DNA of 64,000 nucleotides, taken from positions 748,001 to 812,000 of the forward strand of contig NZ_SKBR01000001.1 of the NCBI RefSeq assembly GCF_013450295.1. Reading direction: 5' to 3'. The translations under genes and the position numbers were made by a program. The DNA is from Streptomyces sp. AJS327 (GTDB lineage: Bacteria > Actinomycetota > Actinomycetes > Streptomycetales > Streptomycetaceae). Numbering within the stretch: the first letter of the stretch is position 1; every line of letters starts with the position of its first letter. Positions 51,053-60,126 of the stretch are shown here, one piece after another. Below the pieces are notes generated by a model. That model was not told where the DNA came from, did no database searches, and worked only from the letters and a program-made list of their open reading frames with translations.

Positions 51053-51095
51053 GAACCATCACTAAAACAATCGCTGAACCAATCTGCAATGGACG
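51053..51095. promoter_or_regulatory. LysR regulator binding region
   Basis: A 40-base AT-rich segment directly upstream of the LysR start has TGAACCATC and TGAACCAATC 24 bases apart, and TAAAACAATC, in a surrounding of GC-rich DNA. LysR proteins usually bind such repeats between divergent genes. Confidence 0.45.
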
Positions 51096-51228
51096 TGAAC
51101 GAACGCGGGGACTCACACTGCGACGCAGAGGGGGATCGGTGAACGGCTGGAACCGGGTCACTCCGCGCCGGTGGCGAGGGGTCCCGGAAGCACGGTGAGA
51201 GCATCCGGAACGCTAGGAGAGGACACCG

Positions 51229-51327
51229 ATGGGCTGGCTGACGGCGCACCGCACGTCCGGTTCCGACCGCCCCAGGGGCGCCGCCCCGCTGACCGAACCG
51301 CCCCCGTCCGTCCCCCGCTTACGGTGA
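51229..51327 (+). CDS. Possible 32-residue ORF (hypothetical)
   Basis: An open frame starting MGWLTAHRTSGSDRPRGAAP, with an AGGAGAGG site 8 bases before the ATG, on the plus strand in the AT-to-GC transition downstream of the LysR promoter region. It contains a TTA codon (penultimate codon region). It has no recognisable relatives and may be a remnant or a leader; the call is weak. Confidence 0.25.
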   Translation: MGWLTAHRTSGSDRPRGAAPLTEPPPSVPRLR

Positions 51328-51483
51328 CACACCGACACGCGGGCGCCGGCGTCCGGTAGCCGCCACCCACGGCTGCTTCCGCTCCACGGCCGCTCCCGCC
51401 CGACCGTCCGGGGACTTCCCCGCCCGGAGCACCGGCCGGGCCCTCCGGGCACACCCCACACCCGCACTCACACACCCGCCTCG

Positions 51484-51687
51484 GCGCCCAACTCCGCCCG
51501 CGTCCGTACCCCGTTGAACCCCATCCGCGGAACCCCAGCCGTTGAACCCCATCCGTGGACCGGACGCGGCAGCCCGCACGCGAGCCCGTCCAGCCCGCGC
51601 GCGGCGTCCCGCACCTCCCGCTCCACCCCGCTCCCGTAGCCACCACGCGCCCACCCACTCAATCCTCCGCGCCCAACTCCGCCCGCG
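51484..51687. repeat. Dispersed direct repeats upstream of the M24 gene
   Basis: GCGCCCAACTCCGCCCGCG occurs at 51484-51502 and 51669-51687. GTTGAACCCCATCCG occurs at 51513-51527 and 51541-51555 (28-base period) and continues with NGGA in both. The copies are exact, indicating recent duplication or slippage. Confidence 0.75.
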
Positions 51688-51933
51688 CCAGGCGAGGTTC
51701 GACCGCCTGGGCGTCCGGACGGAGGCGGGCGGTGGCCCGGAGGGCGACGGGGGAGGCGGGGCGGGAGGGACGTACCCCGGTGCGCGGGGACGGGGCACCG
51801 GAGTGCGGCACGGGAACGGGGAACGTACCCCGCCAGGACACGCCGGGCGCCCGCCCGGCGGATCGCGCACCACCCCGTAGGACCGTACGTAGGACCGTAC
51901 TGACAACACGCGACGGATTTGGAAGGGGATCAG

Positions 51934-53181
51934 ATGGGCAACGACCGACCGGCCGGGTTCTCCCCCAACATCGTGGAGCTGGGCAGCGCGTCCACTCCCT
52001 CGTGGCTCACCGAGGCCGCCTCGGTGCGGGTGCGGGAGGCGGAGGAACAGGCGTTCCCCGACGAGGAGTACGCGGCCCGGCTGGCGGACGTCCGCGAGCG
52101 GATGGCGCACGCGGAACTGGACGCCATGGTGGTGTTCCGGCCGTCCAGCGTCGAGTACCTCTGCGGGTTCTACACCGCCGAGACCGCGCCGCAGCCGCTG
52201 CTGGTCACCGCCTCGGAGACCTACCTCTACATTCCCGACCTGGAGGTGGGCCGGGCGCTGGCCAGCTCCCGGGTGGACGAGATCCGCTTCTGCGGTTACG
52301 CGGACGCGCTGCGCGGGCTGGAGCTGTTCCTCGGCCACGCCGCGACGGTGCTGCCGCGGGGGGCCCGGGTCGGTGTCGAGGTCGGGCACGCCTCCACCCC
52401 GCCGCGCGCCGTCGAGCTGCTGCGCGAGCAGGGGTTCGCGGTCCGCCACCCCGACTACCTGGTCGAGCGCGCCCGGTTGGTGCTCTCGCCCGCCGAACTC
52501 CGGTGTGTGGAACAGGCGGCGGTGGCGACCCAGGCCGGAGTCGAGGCGGCCGTGGTGGCGGCGCGGGAGCCGGACGCCACCGACTCCTCCGTCGCGGCCT
52601 CCGTCGCCGAGGCGCTGTACCGGGACGCCAACTCGCCCTCGGCGTGGGGCCCGGTGGTGGCGACCGGGCGGCGCGGAGGGATCCCGCACTCCAGCTGGGT
52701 GGACCGCCCGCTGGGGGACGGGCCGACGTTCATCGAGTTCGCCGGAACCCACCACCGCTACCACGCTCCGGTGATGCGGACCCTGGTGCGCGGTGAACTC
52801 AGCGCCGCCGACGCCCGGTTGGCGGAACTCGCGCGGACCGCCGTGGCCGCCGTACTGGAGCACGCGCGGGACGGGGTGACGGCCGGACACGTCGCGACCG
52901 AGGCCAGCTGGGCGCTCGGCGATCTCCCCGACGACGTCATGTTCCACCGGCTGCTCGGCTATCCGGTGGGGCTGGCGCACAAGCCGCACTGGATGGACGG
53001 CGTCCCGTTCTACCTCACGCCGGACAACGACGAGCCGCTGCGGAGCGGCATGGTCTTCCATATCCCGGGCTCCTTCCGCTCGTTCGGCAACTCCGGCGTC
53101 GGGCTGAGCCAGACCTTCGTCGTGGAGCGGGACGGGGCGCGGCCGTTGACCCACGGCGCCGCCGACCTCATCACCCTCTGA
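51934..53181 (+). CDS. M24/creatinase-fold hydrolase, DoeA (ectoine hydrolase)-like
   Basis: A 415-residue protein with an N-terminal creatinase domain (about 40-175; LDAMVVFRPSSVEYLCGFYT) and a C-terminal pita-bread domain (about 185-410). The metal-binding Asp residues of M24 peptidases are replaced: the region FIEFAGTHHRYHAPVMRTL (about 264-283) has Glu and Ala where HxD and DxxRT metal ligands normally lie. This pattern, with PHSSWVDRPLG (about 251) and GYPVGLAHKPHW, matches DoeA/EutD-type ectoine hydrolases rather than aminopeptidases. ATG 51934 has a GGAAGGGG site. No DoeB or other ectoine genes are in the window, so the substrate is unproven. Confidence 0.72.
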   Translation: MGNDRPAGFSPNIVELGSASTPSWLTEAASVRVREAEEQAFPDEEYAARLADVRERMAHAELDAMVVFRPSSVEYLCGFYTAETAPQPLLVTASETYLYIPDLEVGRALASSRVDEIRFCGYADALRGLELFLGHAATVLPRGARVGVEVGHASTPPRAVELLREQGFAVRHPDYLVERARLVLSPAELRCVEQAAVATQAGVEAAVVAAREPDATDSSVAASVAEALYRDANSPSAWGPVVATGRRGGIPHSSWVDRPLGDGPTFIEFAGTHHRYHAPVMRTLVRGELSAADARLAELARTAVAAVLEHARDGVTAGHVATEASWALGDLPDDVMFHRLLGYPVGLAHKPHWMDGVPFYLTPDNDEPLRSGMVFHIPGSFRSFGNSGVGLSQTFVVERDGARPLTHGAADLITL

Positions 53182-53665
53182 CGGCCGCGACGGGTCCGAA
53201 CTCTCGCTGAGTACACGGGCGTTCGGACCACCCCGCCGTGCCACCCCCGCTGCGGAACACCTGCTCCCGAACTGTGCTCCGGAACTCACGCTCCGGAACC
53301 CCCGGTTTGGGGAGGCCCGTTGGGCCCGCCGGTCCAGCGCGGTGGGCCCGGGCACGGCGGACCGTCGAGCCGTCCGCGTGACGGTCGCGTGGGGTGGCCA
53401 ACTCCCCCTGTGACGGGAGGGACTGGGGCCGCGCCGCACCGGGGACGGACCACACGTTCCCGGAACGGTGCCCCACACCCGTCCGGAACGCACCGGGCTC
53501 CGTGAGTGAGCGGGGCACCGCGAGGGAACAGCGCACCGCGAGGGGAGGAACGGAGCGAGCACGGCGATTCCGGTCGGGGAGGCGACCGGGCACGGCCCAC
53601 GGCAGCGCGACGCACGGCACACCCGACGCACGGCAACGCGACGCACGGCAGGGGAACGGAACACC
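53182..53665. other. Intergenic region before the MHS symporter
   Basis: A 484-base gap. Open frames through it lack codon bias. Three CGACGCACGGCA copies (53608-53650) immediately precede the GGGGAACGG ribosome binding site of the symporter gene. Whether the M24 gene and the symporter share a transcript is unclear. Confidence 0.45.
53608..53650. repeat. Three copies of CGACGCACGGCA
   Basis: Exact 12-base copies at 53608-53619, 53624-53635 and 53639-53650, spaced 15-16 bases and ending 15 bases before the symporter ATG. They could be a slippage repeat or leader element. Confidence 0.75.
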
Positions 53666-54964
53666 ATGAGCGAAACCCTGGACGCCGCACGGCGGTTCGA
53701 CGCCGCGACCCGGCGTCGCGCCGTCACGGCCGCGATGATCGGAAACGCCACCGAGTGGTACGACTACGCCACCTACGGCTATCTGGCCGTCGTCCTGGGC
53801 GAGGTGTTCTTCCCCCAGTCCGAACCCGGTCTGTCGCTGCTCGCCTCCTTCGCGACCTTCGCGCTGGCCTTCGCGATCCGCCCGCTCGGCGCCTTCGTGC
53901 TGGGGCCGTTGAACGACCGGATCGGCCGCAAGCGGACGCTGTCGATCACCATCCTCACCATGGCCGTCGCCACCTCCGCGATCGGTCTCCTCCCCGGCTA
54001 CGACACCGTCGGCGTCCTCGCGCCCCTCGCGCTCATCCTGCTCCGGCTCGTCCAGGGCTTCGCGGTGGGTGGCGAGTACGGGGGCGCCTCCACCTTCGTC
54101 GTGGAGTACGCGCCGGACCGGCGGCGCGGCTTCTGGGCCAGCTGGCTGGAGTGCGGCGCCATCGCGGGCTTCCTGCTGGCCTCCGGCCTCACCACCCTGC
54201 TCACCTACGCGCTGTCCGAGGCGAGCATGGAGTCCTGGGGCTGGCGCCTTCCCTTCCTGCTCGCCCTGCCGTTGGGCACGATCGGCCTGTACCTGCGGAT
54301 GCGGCTGCTGGACACGCCCGTCTTCGACGCGCTGGCGAAGGAAAAGCCCGGGGCGCGCGGCCCGCTCCGCGAGACCCTCACGGCACACCGCGCGCGCGTG
54401 CTGATCTGCGGGGGTGTCGTCGTCTACTCCAGCATCGGCACCTACATCCTGCTGACGTACCTGCCGAGTTACCTGTCCGAGGACCTCGACATGGCGTCGT
54501 CCACCGCCCAGTTGCTGGTGTTCGTGGCCGGGGGGCTGCTCACCCTCGGCATACCCTTCGCCGGGATCCTCTCGGACCGGGTGGGGCGCGGACCGATGCT
54601 GAGGGGCGCGGCCATCGGGTACGTGGTGCTGACGTACCCGGCGTTCCTCCTCATCGAGCGGGCGACGTGGCAGGGGGCGCTCGCCGGGCTGGTCCTCCTC
54701 ACGCTCTGCCACATACCGATCCTCGGCACCACCACGGCCACCCTTCCGGCACTGTTCCCCGCCCGGGTGCGGGGGACGGGGGTGGCCGTCGGCTACAACG
54801 TCTCCTTCGCCGTGTTCGGCGGCACGGCACCGCTGTTGATGACCTTCGTGGTGAACCGGACCGGCAACCTGTACATGCCCGCGTACTACCTGATCCTGGT
54901 CGCCCTGCTCACCCTCGTCCCGCTGGCGCTGATGCCGGAGACCGCCCGCCGCCCTCTCACCTGA
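53666..54964 (+). CDS. MHS family (ProP-like) solute:proton symporter
   Basis: A 432-residue major facilitator with about 12 membrane segments. It belongs to the metabolite:H+ symporter group: NATEWYDYATYGYLA in the first helix, DRIGRKR between helices 2 and 3, and the MHS-typical GFAVGGEYGGASTFVVEYAP. Related carriers include ProP (proline, glycine betaine) and ectoine, shikimate and citrate carriers; the substrate here is not certain. The ATG has a GGGGAACGG site. It lies between the DoeA-like hydrolase and the flavoenzyme and probably imports their substrate. Confidence 0.92.
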   Translation: MSETLDAARRFDAATRRRAVTAAMIGNATEWYDYATYGYLAVVLGEVFFPQSEPGLSLLASFATFALAFAIRPLGAFVLGPLNDRIGRKRTLSITILTMAVATSAIGLLPGYDTVGVLAPLALILLRLVQGFAVGGEYGGASTFVVEYAPDRRRGFWASWLECGAIAGFLLASGLTTLLTYALSEASMESWGWRLPFLLALPLGTIGLYLRMRLLDTPVFDALAKEKPGARGPLRETLTAHRARVLICGGVVVYSSIGTYILLTYLPSYLSEDLDMASSTAQLLVFVAGGLLTLGIPFAGILSDRVGRGPMLRGAAIGYVVLTYPAFLLIERATWQGALAGLVLLTLCHIPILGTTTATLPALFPARVRGTGVAVGYNVSFAVFGGTAPLLMTFVVNRTGNLYMPAYYLILVALLTLVPLALMPETARRPLT

Positions 54965-55088
54965 CCCACCCCGGCCGGGGCCAGCGCCGCCAGCCGCGCT
55001 CCCCGCCGGGACCCGCACCGCGCACCACGCTTGTCCGCACACCACGCATGTCACTTCACGTGTCACCGTCACTGGGGAGGTATCTGAG

Positions 55089-56345
55089 ATGAGCGTTGGC
55101 TCGGCACCCGCACACGTCGCCATCGTCGGCGCGGGCATGGTCGGTCTCTCCGCGGCCTGGTTCCTACAGGAGCGCGGGGTCGGCGTGACCGTCGTCGACC
55201 GCACCGGGGTCGCCGCCGGTTCCTCCTGGGGGAACGCGGGGATGCTCAACCCGGCCTTCACTCTGCCCCTGGCCGAGCCGTCGATCCTGCGCTACGGGAT
55301 CGCCTCGCTCTTCGACCGCTCCTCGCCGGTGGCCATCCCGCCCACTGTCGACCGGCGGCTCTGGGCGTTCCTGATCGCGTTCGCCCGGCAGTGCACCAAC
55401 CGCCGGTGGGAGCGGGCGATGGAGGTCTTCACCGAGGTCAACCGCGTCAGTCTGGACGCCTACGATCAGCTGAGCGACGCGGGTGTCACCGCCCCCGTGC
55501 GGGACGCGGCCCCGTTCGTCGCCGCCTGCGGCACAGACGAGGACCGTCGGCACCTCATCGAGGAGTTCGAGAAGGTGGCGGCCGCCGGTGGGGAGGTCAG
55601 CTACGAGACCGTCTCCGGCGACGAACTCCGCGCCCTGGAGCCGATTCTCAGCACCGAGAACCGTACCGGCGTCCTGGTCCACGGCCAGCGGTTCATCAAC
55701 CCGCCCGAGATGACGCACGCGATGGCCGACGCCGTCCAGGCCCGCGGCGGCACCGTCCGCACCGGCGTAGAGGTGACCGGCGTACGCGATCTCGGGGCGC
55801 GCGGCGCGGAGTTGACCTGCCGGAACGGCGAACCGATCCACGCCGACGCGGTGGTGCTCTCCACCGGCGCCTGGCTGAACGGACTGGCGCGCCCCTTCGG
55901 CGTACGGACGGTGGTGCAGGCCGGGCGCGGCTACAGCTTCAGCGTCGAACCGGAGGACATGCCCACCCACCCGATCTACCTCGCCGGGCGGCGCGTCGCC
56001 TGCAACCCGCTGGGTGACCGCTTCCGGGTGACGGGGATGATGGAGTTCCGTCCCGCGGACGCCAAGCTGGACCCGCGTCGCGTCCGGACCATCATCGACG
56101 CCGCCCGCCCCATGTTCCGTGGCGTCGACTGGACGGCCCGGCGGGACGAGTGGGTCGGCTCCCGGCCGTGCACCGCCGACGGGCTCCCCCTGGTCGGCAC
56201 GACCCGCTCGCCACGGGTGCACGTCTCCGGTGGGCACGGCATGTGGGGCATGGTGCTCGGCCCACTCACCGGCAAGCTCCTCGCGGAGTCCGTGGCCACC
56301 GGCCGGACCCCGCCCCTCATGCGCCACTTCGACCCCCTGCGCTGA
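55089..56345 (+). CDS. FAD-dependent D-amino-acid dehydrogenase-like oxidoreductase
   Basis: A 418-residue flavoprotein of the DAO/DadA family. The N-terminal dinucleotide motif is IVGAGMVGLSAAW (about 11-24), and FAD contacts SSWGNAGMLNPAF follow. The C-terminal WVGSRPCTADGLPLVG (about 354-369) is typical of DadA and other amine-oxidising flavoenzymes. No membrane segments are seen; it should be soluble or peripherally attached. ATG 55089 has a GGGAGG site. It follows the symporter by 124 bases and probably oxidises an imported or hydrolysed amino acid or N-methylated amine. Confidence 0.9.
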   Translation: MSVGSAPAHVAIVGAGMVGLSAAWFLQERGVGVTVVDRTGVAAGSSWGNAGMLNPAFTLPLAEPSILRYGIASLFDRSSPVAIPPTVDRRLWAFLIAFARQCTNRRWERAMEVFTEVNRVSLDAYDQLSDAGVTAPVRDAAPFVAACGTDEDRRHLIEEFEKVAAAGGEVSYETVSGDELRALEPILSTENRTGVLVHGQRFINPPEMTHAMADAVQARGGTVRTGVEVTGVRDLGARGAELTCRNGEPIHADAVVLSTGAWLNGLARPFGVRTVVQAGRGYSFSVEPEDMPTHPIYLAGRRVACNPLGDRFRVTGMMEFRPADAKLDPRRVRTIIDAARPMFRGVDWTARRDEWVGSRPCTADGLPLVGTTRSPRVHVSGGHGMWGMVLGPLTGKLLAESVATGRTPPLMRHFDPLR

Positions 56346-56375
56346 CCCACGGCCTCGGGGCCCGCGCCGACCCAG

Positions 56376-56403
56376 CCCCGCCCGGGCGCCAACCCGGGCG
56401 GGG
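56376..56403 (+). terminator. Hairpin terminator after the flavoprotein gene
   Basis: An 11-base-pair stem (56376-56386 with 56393-56403) with CGCCAA loop, 30 bases after the stop codon. It closes the M24-symporter-flavoprotein group. Confidence 0.75.
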
Positions 56404-56523
56404 CGGGGCCCGATCCCCCCCCGGGCCGGGCCCCAACTCCGTCCGTACGGCCCGATCAGGGCCCCAACCCCACTTGAACGGCGTGGACTTGGCGCCCGTC
56501 AGCCGCTGGTCCAGCCAGCCTCC

Positions 56524-56559
56524 GGTCTGACCGGTCGGACCGGTCTGACCGGTCGGACC
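56524..56559. repeat. Perfect 18-base tandem repeat
   Basis: GGTCTGACCGGTCGGACC occurs twice in perfect tandem (56524-56541, 56542-56559), each copy itself carrying GGTC/GACC inverted repeats. Further related CAGTCGGTNTGG copies follow to 56613, running into the 3' end of the VOC gene. Confidence 0.9.
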
Positions 56560-56600
56560 CGCGCTGCCGGGTCCAGCCGGTCTGGCTCAGTCGGTGTGGC

Positions 56601-57005
56601 TCAGTCGGTCTGGGGAAGAGGGGCGAACAGTTCGACGGTGTTGCCGTCCGGGTCCAGCAGCGTCGCGTAGCGCTGGCCCCAGAAGGCGTCCCACGGCTCC
56701 AGGTGGCCGCGGTATCCGGCCGAGGTCAGCTCCGCGTACTGGCCGTCCACCTCGGCCGGGTCGGCGCAGCGGAACGCCAGCGCGATCCGTCCCCGCCCGG
56801 TGGCGGCCGGGTCGTAGCCGGGGTCGATGGACCGGGCGGTGTCGTCCGTGTCCCAGGCGAGCCGGAGTCCGCCCGGAAGCGCCGCCTCCACGTGGGGCTG
56901 CTCCTCGGCTCCGGCGGGGATGTCCAGGCCGAGGCGCCGGTAGAAGGCGAGTGAGGCCGCCAGGTCGGATGTGGTGATGCCGATCATGTCGAACTGAGGT
57001 GTCAT
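56601..57005 (-). CDS. VOC family (glyoxalase/bleomycin-resistance-like) protein
   Basis: A 134-residue vicinal-oxygen-chelate protein with two beta-alpha-beta-beta-beta modules: MIGITTSDLAASLAFYRRLG at the start, and RYATLLDPDGNTVELFAPLP at the end with the conserved Glu. The ATG at 57005 begins right at the domain. Function is unknown; members include lyases, antibiotic-binding proteins and dioxygenases. Confidence 0.9.
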   Translation of the reverse strand: MTPQFDMIGITTSDLAASLAFYRRLGLDIPAGAEEQPHVEAALPGGLRLAWDTDDTARSIDPGYDPAATGRGRIALAFRCADPAEVDGQYAELTSAGYRGHLEPWDAFWGQRYATLLDPDGNTVELFAPLPQTD

Positions 57006-57302
57006 GCGCGCAGGTTAGGGCCGTCTCCCGCCGGAGTTCTTGAACGAAACGGACGTGTGCCGGGCCACGTCGCCCGGTGGGAGGAGCCCGGCGGCTCCCG
57101 TACTCCCGTATGCCCCGTGGGCCGTGGGCCGGACGGGGGTGCGCGCCGCCGTCAACTCAGAGGTGCTCCGGGCGTGGTTCGGGTGAGTTCGGGCGGGGCG
57201 GATCGGGGCGGCCCGGAGGCGGCTGGTGGCCGGGGCGGCGGGCGGGACGTGGGGCGGGGTGGCCGGTCGTCCCGCCCGGCGTCGGAGGGGCGCGGGTGGG
57301 TG
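57006..57302. other. Intergenic region without features
   Basis: A 297-base gap between the VOC gene's start and the DinB-like gene's stop, both minus strand. The first 60 bases are slightly AT-richer, likely the VOC promoter. Nothing else is recognised. Confidence 0.35.
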
Positions 57303-57854
57303 CTACTGGCCCAGCCTGCCGTCGATCCGCTCGCGCAGCAGATCGGCGTGGCCGTTGTGCCGGGCGTACTCCTCCACCATGTGCACCAGCACCTCGCGGA
57401 GCGACAGTTGGACGCCGCCTCCCAGTTCGGCGCGGATGTCCAGGTGGGGTGCGCGCGCCACGAAGTCGTCCGCGAACGCGACCTCGGCGCGCCACAGTTC
57501 CCATGCCCGCTCGACGACCTCGGGCTCTCCGACGGCGCCGTCGAAGTCGCCGTCCGGGTCGTCCGGTGTGCAGAAGTACGAGGGTGCCTCCTGGCCGTCG
57601 AGCCGCCGTCGGAACCAGACGCGTTCGACGTCCGCCATGTGCCGCACCAGACCCAGCAGGGACAGGGTGGAGGGTTCGACGGAGCGCCGGGCCAGGTCGG
57701 CGGCGCTCAGTCCGGCGCACTTCAGCTCCAGCGTGGTGCGCTGGAAGCGCAGGAAGTCCATCAGGGTGTCGAGTTCGCCGCCCTGCCGGGGAAACTCGCG
57801 GGGGTCGTCGGCCAGTTCGACGAAGAGGTCCGCTCGTTTGTTCAGCTTGGTCAT
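57303..57854 (-). CDS. DinB/DUF664 family protein (mycothiol-transferase-like fold)
   Basis: A 183-residue four-helix-bundle protein of the DinB superfamily (DUF664). The metal-site His residues are found as LVRHMADVERVWFRR (about residue 74) and VEEYARHNGHADLLRE (about 163-169). Related actinobacterial proteins are mycothiol- or bacillithiol-dependent transferases. The ATG at 57854 gives MTKLNKRADLFVELADDPREF; longer frames lack codon bias. Substrate unknown. Confidence 0.88.
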   Translation of the reverse strand: MTKLNKRADLFVELADDPREFPRQGGELDTLMDFLRFQRTTLELKCAGLSAADLARRSVEPSTLSLLGLVRHMADVERVWFRRRLDGQEAPSYFCTPDDPDGDFDGAVGEPEVVERAWELWRAEVAFADDFVARAPHLDIRAELGGGVQLSLREVLVHMVEEYARHNGHADLLRERIDGRLGQ

Positions 57855-58100
57855 CGGCTCATCGTGCGGGAAACGCCCGCCGTGCGCCACGGGATAACCG
57901 GCCGCGTCCCGCGCCATCCCGCCCGACCCGCACGGGACATCCCCGCTGGACGGAGGAGCGCGCCGGGCCGGGACGCTCCACCGGGACGGATGGTCCCCAA
58001 CACCCGTGCGGGGGGCGGGAGCTGAGGCCGGGGTGTCCGAGGGGCCCGTGCGGTCCGGAAGAGCGCGACCGGTGGCCCGGTGGCGGCTACGGTGAACCGT

Positions 58101-58433
58101 ATGGCCGACATCCTGACCGTGCTGACCACCATCGACAGCGAAGCGAGGGCCAACGACCTGGCCTCGGGCGCGGTGGAGCGCCGCCTCGCCGCCTGCGCGC
58201 AGATCAGCGCTCCGGTGACCTCCGTCTACCGCTGGGACGGCGCCGTCCAGCGGGACCCCGAGTGGCAGGTTCTGTTCAAGACCAGCGCCGCCGGGTACGA
58301 CGCGCTGGAGGCGTACCTCCGAGAGGCGCACGACTACGACGTGCCGGAGATCATCGCCACCCCCGTGACCCGGGGCAACGTCGACTACCTGGCCTGGGTC
58401 GCCCAGGAGACCGGCTCCGCCCCCACCGGCTGA
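58101..58433 (+). CDS. cutA: Divalent-cation tolerance protein CutA
   Basis: A 110-residue trimeric CutA-family protein. The fold begins [21 protein letters not shown], with AACAQIS, the VYRWDGAVQ strand and the [30 protein letters not shown] region that is the family signature. It has been linked to copper tolerance, but the biochemical role is unsettled. ATG 58101 is used; the upstream ATG seven codons earlier has no better site. Confidence 0.94.
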   Translation: MADILTVLTTIDSEARANDLASGAVERRLAACAQISAPVTSVYRWDGAVQRDPEWQVLFKTSAAGYDALEAYLREAHDYDVPEIIATPVTRGNVDYLAWVAQETGSAPTG

Positions 58434-58635
58434 GGCCGGCCGGTCGCCCCACCGGCCGACACCGGCTGGCCCCGCCTCCCCGCCTCCCGTCCCACCGGCC
58501 GGGACGGCCCCGCGACGGCCCCTCCCCCCGGCCCCTCCGGTGACGGCCGGTCACGGAGTCCGCCCGGCGCGGCTCGTCGCGAGGCTGGCGGACGCCGGAG
58601 GGCCGGGTTGGCGCGGTGGGGTTACGGTCGGCGGT

Positions 58636-60126
58636 ATGCGCCCAACGTCCACTCCGGAAGCCGGAGAGCCGCCGGGTGGTGGCGGCCGGGCCGTCCCCGC
58701 CAGCGGGGCGCCGTCCGGCGCCGGGGCCGAGGGGCCGGTGGGCCCCGCCTCCGGCTACGCGGCGGCCGACGTCGAGCGCTGGGTCCCGGAGCCCGACAAG
58801 CGCCCGGGGCGTACCGCCTTCGAACGGGACCGGGCGCGGGTGCTGCACTCGGCGGCGCTGCGGCGGCTGGCGGGCAAGACCCAGATGGTCGCGCCGGGCT
58901 CGGGGGGCGGCGGTCCCGGAGACGCCGACGACGCGGTGGACGCCGGACACGGGGCGGCCGCGAGCCGGATCTGGGACGCGGCGCCGCGCACCCGGTTGAC
59001 GCACTCGCTGGAGTGCGCCCAGGTGGGGCGGGAGCTGGGCGCGGCGCTGGGCTGCGCCCCGGACCTGGTGGAGGTGGCCTGTCTCGCGCACGATCTGGGG
59101 CACCCGCCGTTCGGCCACAACGGGGAGCGCGCGCTGGCGGAGATCGCGGAGCCCTGCGGTGGATTCGAGGGCAACGCGCAGTCGCTGCGGCTGCTCACCC
59201 GGCTGGAGCCGAAGCGGTTCAGCCCGGAGAGCCCCGGAAGCCCCGGGAACCCCGGCGGTCCGGAGAACCCCGGCGGTCCGGGCGGCGGCGCGGGGCGGCG
59301 TTCGGTGGGGCTGAACCTCACCCGGGCCGCCCTGGACGCCGCCACCAAGTACCCCTGGTTCCGGGGCGGGGACCCGGCCGATCCGGAGTCCGCCAAGTTC
59401 GGGGTGTACGCGGACGACGGCGCGGTCTTCGCGTGGTTCCGGCGCGGAGCCCCCGCCCACCGGCGTTGTTTCGAGGCGCAGGTCATGGACTGGGCGGACG
59501 ATGTGGCCTACTCGGTGCACGACGTGGAGGACGGGCTGCGCGCGGGCTATCTGGACCCGGCGACGCTGCTGTCCGGACCGGAGCGGCGGGCCGTCTTCGA
59601 GGTCGCCGTCGCGCGGTACGCGCCGGACGCCGACCGGGAGGAGCTGGGCGCGGCCCTGGACCGGCTGCTCGCCCAGGACTGGTGGCCCCACGGCTACGAC
59701 GGCACGGCGCTGGCGCAGGCCCGCCTCAAGGACGCGACCAGTCAGCTGATCGGCCGGTTCTGCGTGGCGGCGGAGCGGGCCACCCGCGCGGCCTTCGGCC
59801 CGGGCCGTCTGACGCGGTACGCGGCGGACCTGGTGGTGCCGCGCGCGGTGCGGCTGGAGTGCGCGGTGCTGAAGGCCGTCGCCGATCTGTACGTGATGCA
59901 GCGGCCGGACCTGGAGCGGCTGCGGGCCGAGCAGCGGGTGATCCTCGCGGAGCTGGCGGAGGCGCTGGCCGAGCGGGCGCCGGAGGGGTTCGACCCCCGG
60001 TTCCGGGAGCTGTTCCAGGCCGAGGCGGCGGACGGGGCGGCTGCGCGGCTGCGCGTCACCGTCGACCAGATCGCCTCGCTGACGGACGCCTCGGCCCGTT
60101 CGCTCCACCGCCACCTGACCGCGTGA
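58636..60126 (+). CDS. dgt: Deoxyguanosine triphosphate triphosphohydrolase-like protein
   Basis: A 496-residue HD-domain hydrolase that cleaves dGTP to deoxyguanosine and triphosphate. The metal-binding HD motif is in [16 protein letters not shown] (about 152-168), with [11 protein letters not shown] before it and [17 protein letters not shown] later (third His/Asp). A 25-residue Gly/Pro/Asn-rich stretch (about 195-222) is inserted. The first 45 residues are low-complexity. The ATG at 58636 gives [12 protein letters not shown]. Position just upstream of the reductase, PoxB-like and dnaG genes is as in other streptomycetes. Confidence 0.93.
   Translation: MRPTSTPEAGEPPGGGGRAVPASGAPSGAGAEGPVGPASGYAAADVERWVPEPDKRPGRTAFERDRARVLHSAALRRLAGKTQMVAPGSGGGGPGDADDAVDAGHGAAASRIWDAAPRTRLTHSLECAQVGRELGAALGCAPDLVEVACLAHDLGHPPFGHNGERALAEIAEPCGGFEGNAQSLRLLTRLEPKRFSPESPGSPGNPGGPENPGGPGGGAGRRSVGLNLTRAALDAATKYPWFRGGDPADPESAKFGVYADDGAVFAWFRRGAPAHRRCFEAQVMDWADDVAYSVHDVEDGLRAGYLDPATLLSGPERRAVFEVAVARYAPDADREELGAALDRLLAQDWWPHGYDGTALAQARLKDATSQLIGRFCVAAERATRAAFGPGRLTRYAADLVVPRAVRLECAVLKAVADLYVMQRPDLERLRAEQRVILAELAEALAERAPEGFDPRFRELFQAEAADGAAARLRVTVDQIASLTDASARSLHRHLTA

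Larger units (their letters stand above)
51053..51933. other. Long divergent region between LysR and M24 genes
   Basis: 881 bases with an AT-rich patch at 51053-51100 that contains TGAACCATC and TGAACCAATC, likely LysR target DNA and both promoters. The remainder is GC-rich with repeats (51484-51555, 51669-51687) and one small frame at 51229. No other gene is supported. Confidence 0.5.

Noticed and set aside
53394..53669. A 91-codon plus-strand frame overlapping the symporter ATG
   Set aside because: No ribosome binding site and most of it is the CGACGCACGGCA repeat. No similarity to a known protein.
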